Assembly: GCF_016862955.1 (NCBI RefSeq)
Contig: NZ_BONY01000041.1
Coordinates: 1 to 64,000 of the forward strand
DNA from: Rhizocola hellebori
GTDB taxonomy: Bacteria; Actinomycetota; Actinomycetes; Mycobacteriales; Micromonosporaceae
DNA: 64,000 nt
Direction of reading: 5' to 3'
Made by a program: the position numbers and the translations under genes
Shown here: piece after piece, positions 1 to 8,042 of the stretch
How the letters are laid out: the number at the start of each line of letters is the position of its first letter
Numbering within the stretch: the first letter of the stretch is position 1
The notes under the pieces: model-generated
The model's input: the letters and a program-made list of their open reading frames with translations, nothing else
The model's database searches: none
What the model was told of the DNA's origin: nothing

Positions 1-337
1 CCCGGCGCCGCAGGTAGGGAAACTCGTCCCGGTCGCCCACCTCGCTGCGGCCCCCAGGCATCGCGGTGGCGACCAACTCCAACACATCGAGGGCTTCGTC
101 GCACACACTCTCCTCGGGCCGCTGCGCGATCTGGGCGAGGAATCGCGGCAGCAGCGCGCCCGCCTCGGAAACCATGCCGTCGTCAACGACCGACTGTTGC
201 ACCTCTCGAAGCGCCGCCACGGCCTGCGGCGCGTAGACAGCCGGGTCGGCGGCGGTGGCGAGCAGGGCGGCCACTTCCTCGCCGCTGCGCCGCAAGGTGC
301 GCACCTGCGCCCACGGCACGGTGTCCAGGCCCGTCAT
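1..337 (-). CDS. HEAT-repeat-like protein, N-terminal part (runs off the window)
   Basis: An uninterrupted minus-strand reading frame starts at ATG 337 (MTGLDTVPWAQVRTL) and continues through base 1, so only about 112 N-terminal residues are present. The sequence is alpha-helical and Ala/Leu/Glu-rich, with a PWAxVxxL opening and the GALLPRFLAQIAQRPEE pattern typical of the helical-repeat proteins of actinomycetes. It resembles the opening of the decayed HEAT gene at 12528-13368. Molecular function is unknown; such proteins are usually cytoplasmic scaffolds. Family assignment is by eye. Confidence 0.6.
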   Translation of the reverse strand, partial: MTGLDTVPWAQVRTLRRSGEEVAALLATAADPAVYAPQAVAALREVQQSVVDDGMVSEAGALLPRFLAQIAQRPEESVCDEALDVLELVATAMPGGRSEVGDRDEFPYLRRR

Positions 338-384
338 TTCCGTCACGGGCGCGATTATGGCAGAACGCGAAAGAACCTCCGTCA

Positions 385-612
385 GAGTTTCCTGGGTGGT
401 GGCAGAATGACGGCCTCCTCCTCACCGGGGTTGATCTCGTCGACTATTTCGACCATCACTCCGACCTGCCCACGCTGGATCTGATCACCGCCTCGGTTTC
501 ACAATGGCGGCCGGGCCGAAAGTTTGACCTGATCACCTGTGGGCACGGGCTGCACTATGCCGGTGACAAACTCGGCCTGATCTCACGGGCATTTGACCTG
601 GTTGACGCCGAG
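385..612 (+). pseudogene. Remnant of a class I SAM-dependent methyltransferase
   Basis: The + frame through 421 reads NDGLLLTGVDLVDYF, then DLPTLDLITASVSQW, then FDLITCGHGLHYAGDKLGL. This matches the central part of a family of actinobacterial SAM-dependent methyltransferases, in which FDLITCxHGLHYxGDKL follows the acidic SAM-binding region. No start codon, no N-terminal glycine-rich motif I and no C-terminal half are present, and after about 612 the frame has no family resemblance. It is best read as a gene fragment left between the flanking genes. It accounts for most of the otherwise empty 338-721 interval. Confidence 0.5.
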
Positions 613-721
613 CGGAAACGATCATCCACAGTAGACGATGGGTCGACCCGTCTTGGGCACCCGCATCGACGATCGCCGTACTATCCTCCTGCATCAGTGA
701 CCACCAATGCGGGAGGAAAGT

Positions 722-2227
722 GTGAAACGAACGGCGATCATGCCAGCCATGCTTGTCGACACGTCCGGCCGGCTGCGCATCGCCGATCGCCTCTGGCTTG
801 GTGCCACCTCGGAACAGCGGGACCGGACGTGGCGGATTCTTTCCTGGTCCGGGCCTGCTGTCGTGATGGCGGTGCTGGGGTTCCTTGGCGCTTCGTCGCC
901 GGGCCTGTGGGCCGATGAGCTGGCGACGTGGGCTCTGGCAACTGCCCCGCTCGATGACCTGTTGCGGGTGCTGAAAAACACCGACGCCAGCATCGGCCCG
1001 TACTACCTGTTGATGCATGGGTGGATCGAGGTGTTCGGCGACTCGGAGTTGGCCATGCGTGCGCCATCGATTCTGGCGATGACCGGTGCGACCGCGCTGA
1101 CCGTTGTGTTGGGGAGTCGACTGGCCGGGCGGAGGGTGGGCGTGATCGCCGGGCTGCTCTTCGCGCTCATCCCGGGTGTTTCCCGCTACGCACATGAGGC
1201 AAGGCCTTACGCGCTGGCCGTCTTCTTTGCCGCGCTGGCGACGTACCTGCTGATCCGTGTCCTCGATCGCCCTAGCGCGGTCGGGCTGGTGTGCTACGCG
1301 CTGGCGGTGCTGCTTCTCGGCCTGGCGCATTTCGTGGCGCTCATGCTGCTTGCCGCTCACGGATTGACGGTGCTTTCCATGCGTCGCAATCTGATCTGGC
1401 GTTGGCTGGTGGCCACAGTGGTCGCGGTCGCGGCCATCACCCCGCTGTTGTATATCGGGCTGCGGCAACGAGGCCAGATCTCGTGGATTCCGGAGGTGGA
1501 CGGCCTGCGCCTGCTCCAGACCCCGGTGGTGTTCACCGGTTCGCTTCTCATCGGTGGCATGCTGCTGGGTCTGGGTTTTCTGGCAATCTCCTGGCGTGTA
1601 CCGGCACTGGTGTGGACGCTGTGGGCTGTGCTGCCGACGATCGGGCTGGGCCTGGTCTCCCTCGCCGTGCCGATGTGGCTGCCGCGCTACCTGCTGTTTA
1701 CGCTACCGGCCTGGGCGCTGCTGGCAGCGACGGTGGTGTCACGCCAGCGGATCCTGCGCGGGACGGCCTTCCTGGCGCTCGTGGGGGTTCTGGTGGTCTA
1801 CGACCACGTTCAGATCCGCGGCGCTGCCGGGCACACACAGGACTCCCGGGCGATCGGCACCGTCCTCAACCAGCATGCGTCGCCCTCCGACGCCGTCATT
1901 TACGGCAAGTTCGACGAGGACTTCACTCCCCGTCTGGCAGTGGCGCACTACACCGCTGCCGCCCACCTGCCCAACGACGTGCTAGCCCAGGTGGCGGTGA
2001 CGGCCAACGGCAACTTCCGAGCGGTCGAATGCGCTGCGGCCGCCGAATGCGCCGGGAGTCCCGATCGGGTCTGGGTCATCCGGCCCGGCAACAGATCTGA
2101 TGTTCTTGCCGGAATTGGCAAGGACCGGGAGACCCTGCTGAAAGCGGGCTATGTCACGGCGCAGACCTGGAACCTGACCGGCTTCACGATGGCGCTCCTG
2201 ACCCGCAAAGCACCTCCGGCGGGATAG
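722..2227 (+). CDS. GT-C fold membrane glycosyltransferase (PMT/ArnT-like)
   Basis: Integral membrane protein of about 501 residues with roughly ten hydrophobic helices. The first extracytoplasmic loop carries WADELATW (Asp/Glu near residues 65-66), the acidic motif of GT-C enzymes that use polyprenyl-phosphate sugars. YAHEARPYAL further on is also typical of the family. The C-terminal 130 residues form a soluble extracytoplasmic domain. The predicted role is sugar transfer from a lipid carrier to an envelope acceptor. GTG at 722 is chosen because GGGAGGAAA lies at 711-719; an ATG at 740 is an alternative. Acceptor and sugar cannot be deduced. Confidence 0.8.
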   Translation: MKRTAIMPAMLVDTSGRLRIADRLWLGATSEQRDRTWRILSWSGPAVVMAVLGFLGASSPGLWADELATWALATAPLDDLLRVLKNTDASIGPYYLLMHGWIEVFGDSELAMRAPSILAMTGATALTVVLGSRLAGRRVGVIAGLLFALIPGVSRYAHEARPYALAVFFAALATYLLIRVLDRPSAVGLVCYALAVLLLGLAHFVALMLLAAHGLTVLSMRRNLIWRWLVATVVAVAAITPLLYIGLRQRGQISWIPEVDGLRLLQTPVVFTGSLLIGGMLLGLGFLAISWRVPALVWTLWAVLPTIGLGLVSLAVPMWLPRYLLFTLPAWALLAATVVSRQRILRGTAFLALVGVLVVYDHVQIRGAAGHTQDSRAIGTVLNQHASPSDAVIYGKFDEDFTPRLAVAHYTAAAHLPNDVLAQVAVTANGNFRAVECAAAAECAGSPDRVWVIRPGNRSDVLAGIGKDRETLLKAGYVTAQTWNLTGFTMALLTRKAPPAG

Positions 2228-2492
2228 TCAATCGAACATTGGCAAGTATCGGTCTCATCCGCGTGGCTGGCGGCATAAGTCGGCGATCCTGCCCACGTCG
2301 ATGTTCAGATCGTGTCGCGGGTCGAGGTGACGATCGCGGGTCGCCCGCCTTGCCGCCCGGCCGGGAGGCGGCGACGACCTGATCCGAAATCTCGCTCAGG
2401 CCCGGGTCGCCCGCCACGACCTCCTCGCCGACCGGTCCAATGCCGACCACGCCAAGCACCGTGAGAAGGACAACGAACAACACCAGCGCCAT
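2184..2492 (-). CDS. Putative small single-helix membrane protein
   Basis: The frame starts at ATG 2492 behind GGAG and opens with a clear hydrophobic segment (MALVLFVVLLTVLGVVGIGP), followed by an acidic stretch (GEEVVAGDPGLSEISDQVV). Codon quality is good up to about 2340. The last third is Arg/Pro-rich, uses rare codons and overlaps the end of the glycosyltransferase gene by 44 bases, so the true C-terminus may have been lost to a frameshift. No family is recognised. It is the only candidate gene between 2228 and 2756. Confidence 0.35.
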   Translation of the reverse strand: MALVLFVVLLTVLGVVGIGPVGEEVVAGDPGLSEISDQVVAASRPGGKAGDPRSSPRPATRSEHRRGQDRRLMPPATRMRPILANVRLTIPPEVLCGSGAPS

Positions 2493-2756
2493 CCGGCTCC
2501 GGCTTGACACCTCTCTGCGCGCATACAACACGGCCCCGTCCTCCCCAACCACACGATCCGGTGGCGTCACCGTCGCGCCTTCGGCGTGGCAGCAACAGGA
2601 AGTTTGACCGGCAGCTTGGATGGCGAGGTTTGCCTTCGCCGTCAACGTCGGGGCGTGCTGAGCCGACGGTCAGGAGTTACGTCCATGCCCAAGGTATGTC
2701 AGGCATACGCGGTCACTGGCCTTGGCTGACATTGACCGCGTGTTGATACGCCACAG

Positions 2757-3029
2757 TCAGGTGACAGGGCTGCCGGCCGGAACGCGGCGGTGGAGCGAGG
2801 TCTTTGGCGATCGTCCCGAGGCCGTAGCGTGCAGTCGTGGGGAGTTCCAGTGCCCAAAGTGGATGATCAACTCGGCCGCGCGACGGCGAGTGGCACAGGG
2901 ATGGGGATTCCCGCATTCGCGGCAGGTTTCGCTGTCGTCGCGGCGGTGTAGACCGAGCAGGTGTAGCCCCAGTGCGGCTTGAGCCGCCGCATAGCCTTTG
3001 AACGCCTCGTTAACTCTCGTGCGGTCCAT
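2757..3029 (-). CDS. Conserved hypothetical protein with CRECGxPHPC zinc-knuckle-like motif
   Basis: Protein of 90 residues: a helical N-terminus (MDRTRVNEAFKGYAAAQAAL), then CRECGNPHPCATRRRAAELI and IIHFGHW. Short actinobacterial proteins of the form CxxCGxPHPCxTRRxA...HFGHW are common and uncharacterised. The three cysteines and nearby histidines could bind zinc. The start at ATG 3029 is preceded by GAGGGAG at close spacing; an in-frame ATG at 3068 would add 13 residues. It stands alone between two intervals without clear genes. Confidence 0.6.
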   Translation of the reverse strand: MDRTRVNEAFKGYAAAQAALGLHLLGLHRRDDSETCRECGNPHPCATRRRAAELIIHFGHWNSPRLHATASGRSPKTSLHRRVPAGSPVT

Positions 3030-3895
3030 CTCTCCCTCGCTTACGCTCCGAAGCCACGGTGTCAGCATCGTAGGGATGCCACGCCCGGGGGTAGTAGCCC
3101 GCGAGGTCTGGGCGGTCGCGCCAATGTCAAGTAATTCATGTTATCCGATGGCTGCCCGACGGCGCCGTAAGTTGGCACAGGCGTCATTGTTGGGCTCAGC
3201 CCACGGTGAACCGATGATGCCCGGACGGCCGCTGGCCGCCGGGCATCAGTACCCTGCCCAATTCGATCGGTCACGAGAATGGGTGGTTGCTCGTCTCGCG
3301 ACCTGGCGCCGGAGGCGCAAGCAGGGTCACCGCCGCCAGCGGCGTCGGTGGTGGTGCTGTGTCGGAGTTTGTGGGGCACCCTTCATTGACTTGGCGTTGG
3401 ATGAGGAGGACACCTGCCGCCTATGCCCATGCCCATGCCCATGCCCATGAGCTTGCCCACGGCCGGGGGTTCTCAGACAGCCCGGGTGTGCCAACTTTTC
3501 CAGTGAGCCCTACCCGTGGAGCGGTGGCGCAGTCGCTCGCCGCCGATGGTGCTCGTTGCCTGGTCTAGGCGTAACCTCAAGGCAGCACGGTCGCTCCAGA
3601 AACCTGGCGGCACATCGGAATTGATCACGATGTAGTCCTGGAGCCACGATGCGACCGCTTCACACCAGCACCCGTGCGCACCCGGCTCATTCGCTCGCCG
3701 CAATAGCGGGCGTGCACCGCACCCTATCGATCGGGTCGCCACGTATCCACGCCCGCGTATGGCTAAGGCACGCCCGCTACCACGTGTGGAAGCTTGTCAC
3801 CGCCGTTGTGCTGGCATTCGGCGGATGGACTGGCTGACACCCGGTACATCGAGCCGGGCGGGCCGACGTTCACCACTTCAAGGGAGCAAGAAAAA
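3030..3895. other. Intergenic interval without a convincing gene
   Basis: About 870 bases with only weak frames. The best minus-strand candidate (3473-3742) contains CEAVASWLQDYIVINSDVPP and GFWSDRAALRLRLDQ, which looks protein-like in the middle but has implausible ends, so it may be a gene fragment. A hexamer repeat at 3423-3449 lies within. Nothing else was supported. Confidence 0.4.
3423..3449. repeat. Short tandem repeat (ATGCCC)4 plus ATG
   Basis: Four perfect copies of ATGCCC are followed by a partial fifth copy. The tract lies outside any recognised gene, and no function is apparent. Confidence 0.8.
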
Positions 3896-4546
3896 ATGAG
3901 ACGCAAGACGCTTGATCTGCTATTCAGCATCGGCGGCGCGGTCATCGCCGGGCTGCTGCTCATCGCCGGCCTGGTTCTGTCGGCCAATGCCAGCTTCGCC
4001 ACCACCTATGTCGCCGACCAGCTCGGCCAGCAAAACATTGTCTTCAAAACCGCCGACACGCTCACGGATGAGGAAAAGAAGGCACCATGCCTGGTGCAGT
4101 TTGCCGGGCTGCAACTGACCACCGGCAAACAGGCCGAGTGTTACGCCAACAATTTCATCGGATTGCACCTCAAGACCACTGCGGATGGCATGACCTATGC
4201 CGAGCTTGGTGTCCCGCAAAGTGACCTGCGGGCCAAAGTAGCCGCAGCGCAGGCCGCAAATGATCCAGCACTGACGGGCCTGCAAAAGCAGCTCGCTGAT
4301 CTGAGCGCCTCACGTGAGACCGTATTCAAAGGAGAGACCCTGCGAGGGCTCTTGCTGACCACCTACGGATTCAGCGAATTTGGCACCAAAGCCGGCCAGG
4401 CAGCCACTGTGGCTTTCATTGCAGCGGCGCTGATGCTTCTCTTGTCCCTCGCCGGATTCGTCCACGCGGCCCGAACTCCGGCCACCGAAACCTTTGCCGC
4501 ACCGCAACCCGCTCAGCCACACGACCGGCAAGCCGCCGCAGTCTGA
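3896..4546 (+). CDS. Conserved two-helix membrane protein, paralogue of 45995-46642
   Basis: Protein of 216 residues. Helix 1 is near residues 10-30 (SIGGAVIAGLLLIAGLVLSA) and helix 2 near 175-195. Between them is an approximately 140-residue domain, probably extracytoplasmic, containing NASFATTYVADQL, KKAPCLVQFAG, GKQAECYANNFIGLHLK and LRGLLLTTYGFSEFGTKAG. The two cysteines of that domain are shared with the paralogue, which is very similar over its whole length. ATG 3896 follows AAGGGAGCAAGAAAAA. The family is uncharacterised. The paralogue sits in the DevR island, which suggests but does not prove a stress role. Confidence 0.85.
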   Translation: MRRKTLDLLFSIGGAVIAGLLLIAGLVLSANASFATTYVADQLGQQNIVFKTADTLTDEEKKAPCLVQFAGLQLTTGKQAECYANNFIGLHLKTTADGMTYAELGVPQSDLRAKVAAAQAANDPALTGLQKQLADLSASRETVFKGETLRGLLLTTYGFSEFGTKAGQAATVAFIAAALMLLLSLAGFVHAARTPATETFAAPQPAQPHDRQAAAV

Positions 4547-4663
4547 TCACCAATACTGGCTACAGGCATGCCTGAAGCCACCGATGAAACTGCGCCAGGC
4601 TGGACGGCCTAGGGCCAGATCAGACCACCCAGCGTAGGGTTGACCGCAAGAAGTACTTCATAG

Positions 4664-4688
4664 GGGCGCTGCCTGTCGGGCAGCGCCC
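4664..4688 (+). terminator. Hairpin terminator downstream of the two-helix membrane protein
   Basis: Inverted repeat GGGCGCTGCC / GGCAGCGCCC with a 5-base loop, 118 bases after the stop codon of the membrane-protein gene. There is no U-tract, as is usual in this GC range. Confidence 0.5.
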
Positions 4689-4848
4689 GGAGTTGCCTCC
4701 CGCGCCTGGACCCTGCGGCCAACACGTGCTATGTGCGGCGTTTCATCAGAAACGCTTTGGTCTGCCACCCCACGTGGCGCATAGTCACGCCATCGGCACG
4801 GCCCGGATCCAATCCGCGGGCGCGTACCCGGCTGTAACGTGACGGAGT

Positions 4849-5160
4849 ATGCATATCACAAGACTTCCCGGTGGCAGATATTCCGAACACCTGGAAGTTC
4901 CGGGATCTGTGGTGTGGCTGGATCTGTGCCGTCCAACCGCGGCCGACTTCTCTTCGGCCGGTTTCCTTCCTGCTCTACGGCCTGCTCGACCATCTGGTGG
5001 ACGGCCACTTCCTCGCAGTGCAGCAACTTGACGATGGCATCGAACAACTCGAACCGGAAATGCTAAACACGTTGCTGCACAAAGATCTGACCGTTGTGGA
5101 TGATTCGCGATCCTGTCCACACTGCTGTATATGATCTTCAAGCGCAAGGATTGGCTCTGA
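4849..5160 (+). pseudogene. corA: Decayed CorA magnesium/cobalt transporter
   Basis: Three pieces of a CorA-type channel survive in order but in different frames. First comes an N-terminal part, MHITRLPGGRYSEHLEVPGS followed by VVWLDLCRPTAADFS (frame of 4849). Next is a middle part, LLDHLVDGHFLAVQQLDDGI followed by EQLEPEML (frame of 4871). Last are the C-terminal residues LLYMIFKRKDWL with the stop at 5158-5160. Full-length CorA has about 320-370 residues with a GMN motif before the last helix; that whole segment is missing. Large internal deletions plus frameshifts make this a dead gene. Confidence 0.6.
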
Positions 5161-5274
5161 CTCCACCGTGCAGATCCGACAAACGGAACCGCGTCGTGGC
5201 CGCAGGCATTGTCAGTTTCTTTGTTGGCATGACTGGGTGTCTGAGAACCGCCACGACGGGGCAAGACAGAGAGT

Positions 5275-5697
5275 ATGGGCATAGGCATAGGCATCTTCCT
5301 CATCGCGCTTGGCGCGATCCTGACCTTCGCCGTCGACTGGAGTATCGAAGGACTCGACCTGAACACGGTCGGCTGGATCCTCATGCTGGTCGGTGTTGGC
5401 GGGCTGATCCTGTTCTTCTACTTCTGGAACCGGCGCCGGGTACCCCAAGCCGTTACCGCAATCCGGCAACGCCAAGTCGCCGACGCGCCGCGCACCTACG
5501 ATGATCCCACCCCGCCGCCTCGGCCCACCGTGAGCGTCATGACGCCGCAGTCGCCAGCGCCGGCCACTATGTTCGTGCCACAGCCGCCGGCACCGGTCAC
5601 CATGCTCGTGCCGCAGCCACCCCAGGCACCGGTCGCCACCGTGACCGCGACCGCCCCGGTCGTGCTGTCGTCACGGGCACGGCCAGACGGCGACTGA
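5275..5697 (+). CDS. DUF6458-type small membrane protein
   Basis: Protein of 140 residues. Two membrane helices (about residues 2-22 and 32-52) are joined by a short Asp-rich loop (DWSIEGLDLNTVGWIL), the layout of actinobacterial DUF6458 proteins. A proline-rich tail follows in which PxPxTMxVPQPP-like units repeat three times. The function is unknown. The start at ATG 5275 is preceded only by a weak GAGAG. The long low-complexity tail is longer than usual for this family, which commonly ends shortly after the second helix. Confidence 0.75.
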   Translation: MGIGIGIFLIALGAILTFAVDWSIEGLDLNTVGWILMLVGVGGLILFFYFWNRRRVPQAVTAIRQRQVADAPRTYDDPTPPPRPTVSVMTPQSPAPATMFVPQPPAPVTMLVPQPPQAPVATVTATAPVVLSSRARPDGD

Positions 5698-5738
5698 GCA
5701 CAACCCTCAGACCTCACATGGATCCATCATCGAGGACA

Positions 5739-5773
5739 GTGATGCCCGGCAGACCCACGCTGCTGGGCATCAC
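5739..5773. terminator. Shared terminator between convergent genes
   Basis: A 14-bp stem (GTGATGCCCGGCAG pairing with CTGCTGGGCATCAC, one mismatch) and 7-base loop lie between the stops of the DUF6458 gene and the sigma-factor gene. It can serve both directions. Confidence 0.65.
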
Positions 5774-5787
5774 CGTGCGTGCTCCAA

Positions 5788-6609
5788 CTATTGGTTAGAA
5801 AGCAACGCGCGCAAGACTTCCAGGGAGCCGCTCAGTAGCCGCGAAACGTGCATCTGGGAGATGCCAAGCTGTTTGGCGATTTCCCGCTGGGTGAGGTCAT
5901 CAACGAACCGCAGGTACAGAATGGACCGTTCCCGGGCGGGCAGCTCAGCCACACACTGGGCCAACGCATGCCGGTCGGGCACCGCTTCCAGACGGCCATC
6001 CAGCCCGCCCAGCAGCTCGCCGAGTTCGCCTTCCTCGGCGTTGCCCGCCGGCAGGTTCAGTGACCGGGTTTGGTAGGCAAAGCGGCTGTGCAGACCATCA
6101 AAGGTGTCCTTTTCAGACAGTTGCAGGTGGATGGCCAGCTCCGGCACGGTCGGGGTGTGGCCCAGCAGCTGCGTCAAATCCGGGATCGCGCGGCTGGTCT
6201 GCAGGTGCAGCTCCTGCATCCGCCGGGTGACGTGCAAACTCCAGCCGCTGTTGCGGAAGTGTCTCTTGACCGCGCCGACAATGCACGGATAGGCGTAGTG
6301 GGCAAACGCCACCCCATGCGACTCGTCGAACCGGCCGGCGACCCGGACCAGCTCCAGCATGGCGACCTGCGTCAGATCTTCGGGTTCCATACCCCGCCCG
6401 GCGAACGAGCGGGCAATCCGCGTCGCCATCGACATATGCAAGGCGATCAGGTCGTCGCGCTGCCTGGCCAGGTTCTGGTCGGAGGCTGCCAGCTGACGGG
6501 CGCTGCTGCGCGTGGGCGACTGTGCCGCCGTGGTTGTTCGTGGTTTGCTACCGGAAACCGGCACAGGAGCAGCGCGGCGTCGTGGCACGGTGGAGCTGAT
6601 CGGACCCAT
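5788..6609 (-). CDS. SigB/SigF-family RNA polymerase sigma factor
   Basis: Protein of 273 residues. A basic, Ser/Thr-rich leader of about 40 residues precedes sigma region 2 (GMEPEDLTQVAMLELVRVAG, then FDESHGVAFAHYAYPCIVGA). Region 3 (TPTVPELAIHLQLSEKDTF) and region 4 with its helix-turn-helix (LTQREIAKQLGISQMHVSRL) follow. This is the domain set of group 3 stress/sporulation sigma factors (SigB/F/G). No anti-sigma kinase or antagonist gene is adjacent, unlike classical rsbW-sigB operons, so control must come from elsewhere. The start at 6609 has GGGAGAAG eight bases upstream. Confidence 0.9.
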   Translation of the reverse strand: MGPISSTVPRRRAAPVPVSGSKPRTTTAAQSPTRSSARQLAASDQNLARQRDDLIALHMSMATRIARSFAGRGMEPEDLTQVAMLELVRVAGRFDESHGVAFAHYAYPCIVGAVKRHFRNSGWSLHVTRRMQELHLQTSRAIPDLTQLLGHTPTVPELAIHLQLSEKDTFDGLHSRFAYQTRSLNLPAGNAEEGELGELLGGLDGRLEAVPDRHALAQCVAELPARERSILYLRFVDDLTQREIAKQLGISQMHVSRLLSGSLEVLRALLSNQ

Positions 6610-6808
6610 GATCTTCTCCCTAAAACGGGCACACGGTTAAGGGTGCCGTCAGGGTCCAGAACGACTGCCGTGTACTGCGAAGACTACGCCGATTTGCCCA
6701 GCGAAGGTGATCTATCGTGACGGCGGTCACCGCAGCGGGCGCTATTTTGGCGATGCGCTGGGAAGGCCGAAGTATGTCCCAAAGTTCCGCCGCCGCTGTT
6801 AGGACCCG

Positions 6809-6976
6809 ATGCCCGGCGGGAATTACCAGACCATGAGAATTCTGGTTTGGCTTCTGGCCTTGGCCCTGGTCGGCTCCGGTCTGGTGTTAACGACGCGCAG
6901 GCGCATGTTCTGGGGAATCAGTCTCGTGCTCTTCGGAATGCTGGCCGGCATAGCCGCAGCCAGCACCGCCGCCTAA
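6809..6976 (+). CDS. Very small two-helix membrane protein
   Basis: Frame of 55 residues, MPGGNYQTMRILVWLLALAL then VGSGLVLTTRRRMFWGISLV and LFGMLAGIAAASTAA: two hydrophobic helices separated by TTRRR. The ATG at 6809 has TTAGGA five bases upstream; an internal ATG at 6833 would give 47 residues. Base usage is consistent with coding. No family is recognised. It stands between the divergently read sigma-factor gene and the BON-domain gene. Confidence 0.55.
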   Translation: MPGGNYQTMRILVWLLALALVGSGLVLTTRRRMFWGISLVLFGMLAGIAAASTAA

Positions 6977-7124
6977 TGGAAGTGCAGCCTGCTTGAGCCG
7001 CCCGTCATGCGGGCGAAGGCATGACGTACCAACAGATGCCACCCATCACTTCATCAAGGCGTCGTCAGACGACGGGCTGCCGCTGGTTCATGACCGGAAA
7101 GGCACGGATCGCCAACGATTTAGA

Positions 7125-7147
7125 GCCCGCGTCGGGTAGACGCGGGC
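7125..7147 (-). terminator. Terminator of the BON-domain gene
   Basis: GCCCGCGTC / GACGCGGGC, a 9-bp perfect stem with a 5-base loop, ends 20 bases downstream of the minus-strand stop codon. Confidence 0.55.
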
Positions 7148-7166
7148 CCCTCAACTATTCAGCCGG

Positions 7167-7850
7167 TCAGGAGGTGACGACCAGGTTGTTCTGCACGCTC
7201 GTGACGCCCGCCGCATTCCACGCGGTGTGCTCGGCCTGGCGGTACTCCGCGAAGGTGCGCACGTTGCCGCGAAGGACCAAGTCATGGCCGTTGACATCCA
7301 CATTGATCGACTGCGGCTCAAGCTGCGCATTGCGCTGCAACGCGGCCATGATCGCGGCCTTCGCCGGAGTCGCCGCGGCCGTCTGGTCGAGAACGATTTC
7401 GTTCTTGACTGCGGTGATCCCTCTCAGGTTCGTCATTGCCTTGTGCGCTGCATCGCGCTGGTAGCCCCAGGCGACATGGCCAGAGAGGGTCGCTTTGTGA
7501 TCACGAACAGCGACCTTGACCGAGCTGGCGGGAACGTCGATGCTCCAATCGAGCATGTGACGGGCGGCTTGGGTGATGTCAGCATCGGTGGCGTCGCCAC
7601 TCACACCCGGGCTTCGCACTGTCATCTCATCGGAAATAGCCTTCACACCCCGCACCCGCATGGCCGACCGCTTCGCAGCCAGCTTCTCACGCAAGCTTGC
7701 GACCTCGCCCGAAAGCTTCACAGCTCCGCCCTCGGAAGTCACCTTGAGATGCCCACCCTGGCAGCTCGGGTCGTACAACAGCTCCTCAGTGACGTTGGCC
7801 TGAATGTCCTGGTCAGTTTGGTGCGTTGTCTGCATCATGAGTCCAACCAT
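7167..7850 (-). CDS. Protein with three BON domains
   Basis: Protein of 227 residues made of three consecutive BON units, each of about 65-70 residues. The units show the GGAVKLSGEVASLREK, DHKATLSGHVAWGYQRD and GHDLVLRGNVRTFAEYRQAE strands, followed by GV..V.N.L/I.V. BON domains bind phospholipid or associate with membranes, and triple-BON proteins are usually stress-induced. No signal peptide is visible, so the protein is probably cytoplasmic or membrane-peripheral. ATG 7850 is chosen because GGAGGTCC precedes it; the frame is open further upstream. A 60-base AT-rich block lies just upstream. Confidence 0.85.
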   Translation of the reverse strand: MVGLMMQTTHQTDQDIQANVTEELLYDPSCQGGHLKVTSEGGAVKLSGEVASLREKLAAKRSAMRVRGVKAISDEMTVRSPGVSGDATDADITQAARHMLDWSIDVPASSVKVAVRDHKATLSGHVAWGYQRDAAHKAMTNLRGITAVKNEIVLDQTAAATPAKAAIMAALQRNAQLEPQSINVDVNGHDLVLRGNVRTFAEYRQAEHTAWNAAGVTSVQNNLVVTS

Positions 7851-7885
7851 GGACCTCCGCCCACTAGGCACCAAGGGCAATTGGT

Positions 7886-7950
7886 ACAAAACAAAATAAA
7901 TATTTGAAAAATTAAAAATTGCTCATATTTATTGTGAAATCATCTCCCTA
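7886..7950. promoter_or_regulatory. AT-rich divergent promoter region
   Basis: A stretch of about 65 bases that is overwhelmingly A/T (for example AATAAATATTTGAAAAATTA) lies between the BON gene and the ECF sigma gene, in otherwise GC-rich DNA. Its position suggests a divergent promoter, perhaps with an AT-binding nucleoid protein. No clear -35/-10 pair was assigned. Confidence 0.4.
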
Positions 7951-8042
7951 ATACGCGTGCCACGATGCGGGCCTCGGGCTTGACTATCGAAATATGTACG
8001 CATTCAGTGTTACCTGTGGCAGCGCGGTCGCGTGTGCAGCAT

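Noticed and set aside
533-1468. A 311-codon frame opposite the glycosyltransferase
   Set aside because: His/Arg/Gln-rich shadow of a well-supported membrane protein gene.
3423-3449. Hexamer repeat as a possible CRISPR or regulatory array
   Set aside because: Units are only six bases with no spacers; a simple microsatellite.
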